Below are positions 42,260-49,376 of a DNA stretch of 49,376 nucleotides, piece after piece. Made by a program: the position numbers and the translations under genes. The notes below the pieces were generated by a model. The model had not been told where the DNA came from and did not search any database. It saw only the letters and a program-made list of their open reading frames with translations. Every line of letters begins with the position of its first letter. Position 1 is the first letter of the stretch. Origin of the DNA: Nemertoderma westbladi (taxonomy: Eukaryota > Xenacoelomorpha > Nemertodermatida > Nemertodermatidae); the NCBI GenBank assembly GCA_032718475.1, contig JAUCBJ010002599.1:1-49376 (forward strand), in the 5' to 3' direction.

Positions 42260-42442
42260 TTCAGTTGGGTAGTTCAGTTACCACTGACAGACTGCTGCAA
42301 CGGACAGGATTAATTAATAATATTAAAAATTGTTTGAATTTCCCCCGTAAATGCTAAATGTATCGTGTAGTATATATTTGTTGGCATTTTGCTTTATTAA
42401 ATTGACATAAAAATGAAAAAAAAAAAAAAAAAAAAAAAAAAA
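42260..42442 (+). other. 3' UTR and poly(A) tail of the preceding fragment
   Basis: About 155 bp of UTR-like sequence leading to a run of about 28 A (42415-42442). This is the only clear poly(A) tail in the window and marks this fragment as reverse-transcribed from a polyadenylated RNA. Confidence 0.75.
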
Positions 42443-43860
42443 CTATCAACTGATAGCCATGTTGAATGTTCACCACCAATTACTACTATGCGTTGGTATC
42501 TACCTGATAAAAACGAACTAATCCACTTCAAAAGGTTACCAGTTATCCCCAATGACGTCAATTTGAGGAGTAGACATTGACAGAATCAAATGCTATACGA
42601 AAGTCTAAAAAGGCAATACATTTATTATTTAAAGCATAATAATAATATATAAGATTTGTTTAAGACTTCTTGAAACTCTAATCAATCGACTCAGCGTATT
42701 TGAAAACCCCCCGATAAAGGTTGAACATACTTTATGAAGAAATCAGTTTGTGAAAAGTTGAGCCTTCAAGTTTGAAGGCCTAAATCCGGATACCAGGCCT
42801 GTCTTTTAGTAGGTCTCTTGATTCACCCATTATCCTCGGCTACTATCAGACCATGGACGTCTAGAATCTTCGTTTCTAGTAGGACTGGAAACTGTGTAAT
42901 CGTAAATAGAATGAGGCCTACTTTGACGTATGACTTTGTTATAAGTGATATATTTTAGGAAACTTCCTATCTAAACCGCTGCCATTTGGGTTTGTCTCTG
43001 AACGTTATTTCTATTGGTAATGGGTTAACTGGTGAACTCTTGCAGAATTCTGAGCAACATAATTTGTCTTTTGGATGTCAAATTTGACAGTAGTCACAAG
43101 ACTTGTGACTGTTTTCAGGCTTGAATGTTGTAACTTATGAAGTGATTTTATTCTTAAGCTATATTTTTGTGCAAGTTGTGTTAATTATTTCTTTATCTCT
43201 AACCACGAACACTAGTCATTACTTGAGGCTGGTTAATATAAGTCTCACCGAGTGAAGCTTGTAATATTTATTGCGCAAAGCTGGTATATTGAATCAGTCA
43301 CATGAGAATTATGATTCTAGTTACAATAATTAATATAAAGGAAATAGAGGATAAATATTTTTAAACACATAAATATTAATTTTTAAGTAAATTCAACAGA
43401 ATCGGTCAGTCATCTGATATAGTTTTACGATTTGGTTTATGAATAGTTTTGTTTCTGGTATCCCCATCACCGATCTGGGTTTCTTTCTATTCCTTTTTTA
43501 TTGAGGAGACTCCATTGAAACCATGAGATGGGAAGTATCCTTCTTCTAGAAGCCAGGATTGACCAGTGTACAAATGTCTGAAACATTCAATGATATGATG
43601 GTATACAAATTATGATGTGCGTGTAGCTTTTCTATAATAATATAAAATGTAATGTAATAAATAATTTAAACTTAATGTAATACATTTTGAGTTGTTCAAA
43701 AAATGGTCTAGAACACAATTTTTGGTGTAAAAAGAAAGGAGCTCGATAAAATATTTCAAAAAATATTTTTTTTTGCTGTACAAACCATTATGTAAGAGCT
43801 GGTAGTCACAGATTTAGCGGTATTTTTTATGACACCAAAAGTATTTAAATCCAGGGGTGA
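42443..43860. other. unassigned AT-rich sequence
   Basis: 1.4 kb without an ORF above about 60 codons and without recognisable element ends. The only notable structure is a perfect short palindrome, AGTCACAAG-A-CTTGTGACT, at 43092-43110. It may be unique host DNA or a very old repeat. Confidence 0.5.
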
Positions 43861-44008
43861 GGACCCCCTTGGAAATAAGCTGCAAAGCTTTAGGGGTAAT
43901 CCTAAATGTTATGTTGGACAATACCTTTATACCGGTATATTGTTTGGTATAATTGTTATTGTATTTATATAATGTATAAATAAATCTATATATCTATCTA
44001 TCTATCTT
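43861..44008 (+). mobile_element. CR1-like LINE E, 3'-end fragment
   Basis: Matches the reverse complement of about 35620-35755: GGACCCCCTTGGAAATAAGC, then CAAAGCTTTAGGGGTAATCC, TTATGTTGGACAATACC, and ends in AATGTATAAATAAATCTAT followed by (ATCT)n. A severely 5'-truncated E insertion. It lies directly upstream of a family C fragment, as the other E copy lies inside family C. Confidence 0.85.
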
Positions 44009-44246
44009 TAGTTTAGGAAAAACGGAACTCAATATGGGGAGATGGTCTCGTACATCACCTAGTGAACGCATCTGCTATTGTTCATTAGCTACTGTACACG
44101 ATGAAGAACATGTGTTGTTGTTCTGTGACAATACTAGAGAGCTTCGCTGTAAATTGGTTTTAATGACTATTCGTCTCTAAAATTCGTCAGTTTTACCGAG
44201 ACTTTGTGCATTTTGTTATGAGGTGCATGAGGTGTTTAGTAAGTAA
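44009..44246 (+). pseudogene. LINE family C ORF2 C-terminus
   Basis: The frame reads ELNMGRWSRTSPSERICYC, then HDEEHVLLFCDNTRELR, a stop at 44178, then LCAFCYEVHEVFSK and a terminal TAA (44244-44246). It aligns with the 37930-38179 copy: GRWSRT, the C-x-C...HDEEHVLL-x-C zinc-binding pattern (complete here, Cys lost there), and the closing DVCSFVSDVLKTF-like block. The last codons form the first unit of the minisatellite that follows. Confidence 0.78.
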
Positions 44247-45124
44247 ATAAAGGTGCAAGAGGTGTTTATTAAGTAAATAAAGGTGCAAGAGGTGTTTAGT
44301 AAGTAAAGTAAAGGTGCAAGATGTGTTTAGTAAGTAAAATAAACCTGCAAGAAGTGTTTAGTAAGTAAATGAAGGTACAAGAGGTGTTTAGAAATCAAAA
44401 TAAAGGTGCAAGAGGTGTTTAGTAAGTAAATAAAGGTGTAAGAGGTGTTTCGTAAGTAAACAGGTGCAAGAGGTGTTTAGTTAGTAAAATAAAGGTGCAA
44501 GAGGTGCTTAGTAAGTAAAATAAAGGTGAAAGATGTGTTTAGTAAGTAAAATAAAGGTGCAAGAGGTGTTTAGTAAGTAAAATAAACGTGCAAGAAGTGC
44601 TTAGTAAGTAAATAAAGGTGCAAGAGGTGTTTAGTAAGTAAAATAAAGGTGCAAGAGGTGTTTATTAAGTAAAATAAAAGTGCAAGAAGTGTTTAGTAAA
44701 TAAATAAAGGTACAAGAGGTGTTTAGAAATCAAAATAAAGGTGCAAGAGGTGTTTAGTAAGTAAATAAAGGTGCAAGAGGTGTTTAGTAAGTAAATAAAT
44801 TTGCAAGAGGTGTTTAGTAAGTAAAATAAAGGTGCAATAGGTGTTTATTAAGTAAATAAAGGTACAAGAGGTGTTTAGAAATCAAAATAACGGTGCAAGA
44901 GGTGTTTCGTAAGTAAAAAGGTGCAAGAGGTGTTTAGTTAATAAAAGAAAGGTGCAAGAGGTGTTTCGTAAGTAAAAAGGTGTAAGAGGTGTTTCGTAAG
45001 TAAAAAGGTGCAAGAGGTGTTTAGTTAGTAAAATAAAGGTTCAAAGGTGTTTAATTAGTAAAATAAAGGTACAAGAGGTGTTTAGTAAGTATGTAAATGT
45101 GCAAGAAGTGTTTAGTAAGTAAAT
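44221..45124. repeat. 30-bp minisatellite derived from a LINE 3' end
   Basis: About 30 units of 29-32 bp built on AGGTGCAAGAGGTGTTTAG followed by TAAGTAAATAA or variants. The first unit (44221-44250) is the 3' end of the family C ORF, including its stop codon; later units differ by substitutions and by one or a few bases in length. The array is cut at its right side by the D2 LTR at 45125. Confidence 0.93.
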
Positions 45125-45709
45125 TGTGACGGGATCCGAGAATCCCGATTTATCCCGGTGGTTGTCTTATCTACGCGTCCCCGCCGTGTGTGTGAAAAGA
45201 GTTCTGATGTTGAGAGTTACTCTGACTATTGTTGAACGATATGTATAGATGTAGAATATAATCGGATAAAGTATAAGCATAAGTGAATGAATAAGTACCG
45301 GTAAAATAGCTGAATGATGATGGTGGCAGTGGACGGTGATAAGAGTTTCCGTTCTGCCCTAACTAACTGACTAACTAAAGTGAATGAAATGACACAGCAA
45401 CTGGTAATATATTGCACTGGTTGGCCGTATTACATTACTCAGTGGATGCCTTCCCCCCATTGGCTAATAACTCACTTCTCCCCCTCCCATCTCTCTGGGA
45501 GTGTTTCCCCCTGCTGCTATCACCCTCTCCCTCCCGGAGGTGTAACCTCTGACCCCTGCTGTGTGTGTGTGTCCCTTTGGGGTTTGTCGCCCCGTTTATT
45601 GGGGTGATACGAGGTTGATTGGCAATCAACCTCGTACTCCCAATATTGCTTAAAGCTCCAGCTTGGCCAACTTTGTGTGGGATGGTTTGCGGAATTGAAT
45701 ATGCTAACA
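45125..45709 (-). repeat. 3' LTR of D2
   Basis: 585 bp. Plus-strand start TGTGACGGGATCC mirrors the D1 LTR end (GGATCCCGTCACA); plus-strand end GCTAACA mirrors the D1 start TGTTAGC. Ends, the AGCAATATTGGGAG segment and the hairpin position are shared with D1, but much of the rest is strongly diverged. A perfect hairpin with 14-bp arms (TACGAGGTTGATTG) lies at 45608-45636. Confidence 0.88.
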
Positions 45710-46392
45710 CTCCCCCCCCATGCTATCTTCCCGGTGAGAAGATAGCATCCACCTCTAGTGCGCTACAATTCCGCTGGATCCCGATCTACTATCGGGCGTG
45801 GGGTGGGATTATTTTCTCCGGAGCCAGCATTCCAGGCCGCTCCCTATGGGTATGATATCGCTACCCCGTTTTCCTGGCGTCCCGTGTCGGGCCGATCGTG
45901 ACTTTCTCTCACACGATTTTTGTTTCCCCAACACTTTCGCCACTCTAACTCCACTCTACTCTCACCCTGACTCTCCCTACTTCTCCTCACTCCTGCTCTA
46001 ACCCTCGGACCTCCTTGTCCCTCACTCTGCCTCTTACTCCTCCCCCCCCCCACACTTGAATTGCACCTCCACTCTCTTCGCGCTATCACTCGACCCCTGT
46101 CTCAACCACTCACTCCTGGCGAGCCTCACCCCCTTCCTGTGCCGTCGCACTCAAGAAGTGTGAAGTCGTCCAGCGTCTCGTTTGTCATAGTCAATTGTTC
46201 CCCAGTCCTAGTAGCTAATTGGAAAAAGGTTGTATGACTATAGTACCTACTTTGATTATATTTTCTTGCTAAACTAATAATTGTTACGTACGTACATACT
46301 AATTGCACTTTTCAATTATTTAAATTATTTGAATTTGTACTTAGGAGTTCGCACGTCTCACATGGTGCCTTCCAGGCATGCCACATCGAAGT
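45710..46392 (-). other. D2 3' non-coding region
   Basis: On the minus strand it contains the polypurine tract (reverse complement of CTCCCCCCCCAT, 45710-45721), the GATAGC/GCTATC-flanking inverted repeat and a G/A-rich segment, all collinear with 31203-31916 of D1. No coding signal. Confidence 0.7.
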
Positions 46393-48961
46393 CTAGTTCG
46401 TTCCACCTGACATTGGGAACCATCTCAACTCTTTCCCTCTGTCGTCCTCCTCCCTTGGTCGCTTCCTGGCCGCTGCCGCTCCTTTGGTCTTATCTCCCTT
46501 CAGGCTCCTGACCCTTGCCGTCACCTCTCTACTAATCCCGGTCGTCGACTCCTTGGGCGCTGGTGTTATTAGCTCCCGGTATCGCTTCGTGGGTGGCCCC
46601 TCCGAGTGGCCCTGTTGTCTCCCCCTGGTGGCGTCCCATAGGATCACTTTCATCGCCCGCGGCACATGCTCCGCCAAGAAATCTCTGAACTCCCCTCTGT
46701 TCTGTGGCGTCCACCTGTCCAAATACCTCTGCGTATTTATCACCCCGGCATACTACGCCGCCGTCGCTACCTCCTGGTAGGTAAACGGAAGTCTCCGTTT
46801 GATAATCTCAAAGTGGGCCTCCTGGTTGATGTTAAAGAAGCCCCACCGGAACTCCTGGGCCTTCATACGTTGCCGAGTCATGGCCCCGACGTCGGCCCAC
46901 TCCTCGAAGATCCTAAACTTCTCTTCATCGTCCATCCAGTCGCACTGGCGTCCGTAGTGCCCCCGGAAGTTACACTTCGAACACCGGTTGTGCAACTGTG
47001 GACTTGCCCCCATCCTGTGGCTTGACTCGCAGCAGTAGAGACAACTAGTCCCTTTCTGGAACCAGTATAGACAGCTCCTTTCCTGGTGGGTTTGCCTCCC
47101 ACAGTAATCACAGCCGAGCACCAATGTCTCCCGCCCCACGTCGTCTTTCGTCCCAAGCGATCTCCGCGGTCTGTGGAGTCGCTGGTAAGCGAACTTCTGG
47201 ACGTTAGCATCCCTGTCCACGTCGATCTCCTCGCCCCTCCCGGGCATCGTCTCCCCGAATACTACCCGTGGTGCCATTCCCGGTTGCTCGCCCAACCTGA
47301 TGGTGCTCCCCGCGAAATCCATCGCCGGCTCCTCATGCACCCAGGCCCGCTTGCCGGGTCTATCCCAGAAGGCTCTCACCCCACAGGCCGTCACCACCCT
47401 CCCGCCAACCCAGTCCGTGTCCGAGTGGCCGATTCTCCCGATGGGCGGCATCTCTCCGAATTCGTCGTCATCCTCGTCCTCCTCTGGGAGTGGCTCCAAC
47501 CTCTGTATCCCGGTGGACCCACTGTGTCCCTTCCCGCCTTGGCTCTCGCCCATGACTTTCAATCCTTCCAGCTCCCCTAGCCTCCTTAGCGGGTGATCGC
47601 CCTCGGCGCCCGCTGGTATGGGCGTCGTCTGCAATTCCGATGTCGACTGTTTCGGTGATCCCACCGTCCACCCTAATTCTCGCCCTAGAGACTCCCCCGA
47701 ACTCCCTGATGACGTCCAACGAAGTTCGTCTAAGGCCGCCTGTTCCTCGAAGCCGTAGCTCTGCACTCTAGCTTCTTCCTCCCTTTCCTCTGCCTCTCTC
47801 CTTTCCTGTCTAGCGATTTCTTCCAATCGCTTCGCTTCTCGTCTATCCGCCTCTAGCTGCTCCCATCTCTGATACGGCGTATCCACCTCCCCGTCTACCA
47901 GATGTCGGTAGTTATAGTACACCGACTCGCCCTTCAGCCCCGGGTGGTCTACCAGACCCTCGAAAGCCGTCTTGAAGGCTCTTCTGTAGCTCAGGGGTGA
48001 TCCCGAAAGCAGGAATGCCGTCGGTTCATTCTCAATGACGATGGCCATGAATAGGTTAAGCAAACCCATCATTATCCAGTCCTCCTGCAGGATATATCGC
48101 TTCTGATATACCTTTATCGCTCCTCTCCGGAATTGATACACCTCTTGTTTCCCTGGCCTCGCTCCCCACTTCAGCGAGTTCGCCAACTCCGCTCCGTACT
48201 CCTCTCTGAACTTACTCCAGTCCATTGGTTTGTGACACACGAGCCCCATTAGCTGGCCCATCGCCACCACTCCACAATGGCCTGAGTTCTCCACTAGTCC
48301 CAACCCGTCTGGTGCTGTCATAGCCATGTAGACCATCTGCATATCCAGAAGGTTGGGGGTGTCCGGACTGATGATTCTCTCCGCATCGTCGCAAATCGCC
48401 GATCCTACTTTCGTCGTCGACTTCTCTCTCACTAGGGTTTGCACCGCCTTCGGCAACCGGTTCAACTTCGGCCCGTCCTTCTTTCCATATGTCCCTAGAT
48501 CGAATAGGAATATATCCCCATTTGGCGAGGCCAAATGTAGGAGTATGGTTCTGGCCGACCCCGCCGATCCTCTCCTCGAACCCTCCTCGTCTTCCATGGT
48601 CCCCTCATCGTCTAGGACCATGTATCCTCCTCTGCTGACGGACTCTACAAACCTCTTCCAATCCTTTCTCGGTGGCTCCCTTGCGTACTTTGGAATCCCG
48701 AACTTCGCTTCGTCTCCTTTCACCACATAGTGGAAATGCTCGAAGATCGCGTTGTCCAGCGATGGCGTCCCGTAGGTCCCGACCAGCCGCTGTTCGTGCA
48801 CCTCCCTGAAATGGTCTTGTAGCGCTCGCGCTCCGTGACCTTTCTCTAACCACTCGTAGTATCCCCTTATCTTCTCTTCCGGATGCCTCTTGGGTGAAAT
48901 CCACCAGTATTTCCTTTCCTCCTGACTCCGCCTTTCTCTTTCTGATCAGTTTCCCCGCCAT
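46393..48961 (-). pseudogene. D2 ORFc: RNase D/EXD1-like domain plus CCHC knuckles
   Basis: Starts at the ATG 48961 (MAGKLIRKRKAE). One extra base near 48890 shifts the frame; from about 48850 a single frame runs open for about 700 codons to a TAG at 46750, then continues in frame to 46393. Same domains as D1: YMVLDDEGT, DIFLFDLGTYG, KVGSAICDDAERI, WGARPGKQEVYQFRRGAIKVY (again no motif III Asp), a coiled coil, acidic EEDEDDDEFGE, and knuckles CDYCGRQTHQERSC and CSKCNFRGHYGRQC. The middle knuckle is damaged (CLYCCESSHRMGAS, last Cys to Ser). None of the three stops of D1 is present, so the stops arose independently and the ancestral ORF was open. Confidence 0.78.
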
Positions 48962-49376
48962 TTCGAACTCTCTCACTCGCTCACCTGTAAGGTGGTGCCT
49001 TGCCAAGGCGCAGTACAGATGAGTGATAAAGTTAGGATGGTCTGTACAGTTCGACAATGGCCTAGCTCTTACTTAACTTCGAGTTTTCTCCTAATTTTCC
49101 CTACTTAATTTCTAAAACTGCTAAATTGTACCCTAAATTGTAATTTTGTCCGTTACTTTAATTATGTTCCAGAATATTTTCCTACTGTTACCATAATTTG
49201 TCTAATTTCTGCCTTTTATTTTTATTTTAATTTAATTCAATCCTACTACTGTGCTACTACTTATTATTGCCGATGGATTACTCTATTTCATAATCCACTT
49301 TCTGGCCTACTCTGTGGGCTTGTGCAGTACAACAGTATGCGTCGCGTAGCCTACATGATTTATCCAGCTGTACTTA
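48962..49376 (-). other. D2 non-coding region upstream of ORFc
   Basis: Reverse-strand counterpart of about 28250-28646 of D1. Shared words include CACTCGCTCACCTG...GGTGGTGCCTT near 48973-48999 and GCGACGCATACTG (read on the minus strand) near 49330. It continues off the window. Confidence 0.65.

Larger units (their letters stand above)
45125..49376 (-). mobile_element. BEL/Pao-like LTR retrotransposon D2 (continues beyond window)
   Basis: Same family as D1 in reverse orientation: 3' LTR (45125-45709), polypurine tract, 3' non-coding region, ORFc (46393-48961) and the conserved upstream non-coding part to the window edge. Gag and any pol would lie beyond 49376, so whether D2 has an RT cannot be told. 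It inserted into the 30-bp minisatellite. Confidence 0.85.

Noticed and set aside
42443-43860. Host gene or exons
   Set aside because: No ORF of useful length and no protein motif; left as unassigned rather than forced.
44221-45124. CRISPR-like repeat array
   Set aside because: Units are contiguous 30-bp tandem copies with no unique spacers, in eukaryotic sequence, and begin as a LINE 3' end.

Overview
The window looks like a transposon-dominated stretch of an animal genome, probably a marine invertebrate. This rests on the mix of APE-type LINEs with microsatellite tails, a tRNA-derived SINE, BEL/Pao-like and Gypsy-like LTR elements, piggyBac-like TTAA elements and a P-element-like scrap. 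The species cannot be read from the sequence. I find no convincing host gene, tRNA, rRNA or bacterial-type operon. Nearly everything that can be annotated is a mobile element or a repeat, most are broken, and many are nested inside each other with target-site duplications (TSDs) that can be read directly.

Layout. 1-1410: right end of a piggyBac-like non-autonomous element. 1411-3680: a LINE 'family B' fragment (minus strand) split by a CR1/L2-like LINE flanked by GTTA. 3742-14300: a direct duplication, copy A at 2892-6079 plus 11168-11692 and copy B at 12106-14300, carrying a SINE and a telomere-like (CCTACA)n array. Copy A is split by a 5.1-kb LTR element (6080-11167, TSD TACAC) whose only long ORF encodes a Ser-Asp-Ser-Glu-Pro repeat protein. 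14838-19187: a second family B LINE (plus strand), split by a decayed Gypsy-like element (16678-18933, TSD CCGT).

19527-38395: one LINE ('family C', about 4.1 kb of its own sequence: ORF1, endonuclease, reverse transcriptase) expanded to almost 19 kb by three insertions: an 11.6-kb BEL/Pao-like element (D1, 20841-32445, TSD GGGTA), a 1.58-kb piggyBac-like element (32511-34086, TSD TTAA) and a CR1-like LINE (35620-37164, TSD TATGCAAG). 38860-42442: three more LINE fragments, the last with a poly(A) tail. 42443-43860: no recognisable feature. 43861-45124: a CR1-like 3' end, a family C C-terminus, and a 30-bp minisatellite that grew from that C-terminus. 45125-49376: the left part of a second BEL/Pao-like element (D2, minus strand), running off the window.

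The most notable object is the D1/D2 family. Upstream of its 3' LTR, where an env-like gene would sit, it carries an 850-codon accessory ORF combining an RNase D/EXD1-like 3'-5' exonuclease fold (with the expected last catalytic Asp apparently absent) with three CCHC zinc knuckles. Between D1 and D2 this ORF has mostly synonymous differences while their LTRs have diverged strongly, which suggests selection on the protein. D1 also lacks the reverse transcriptase/RNase H/integrase core, yet its LTRs are about 99% identical, so it probably moved with enzymes supplied in trans.
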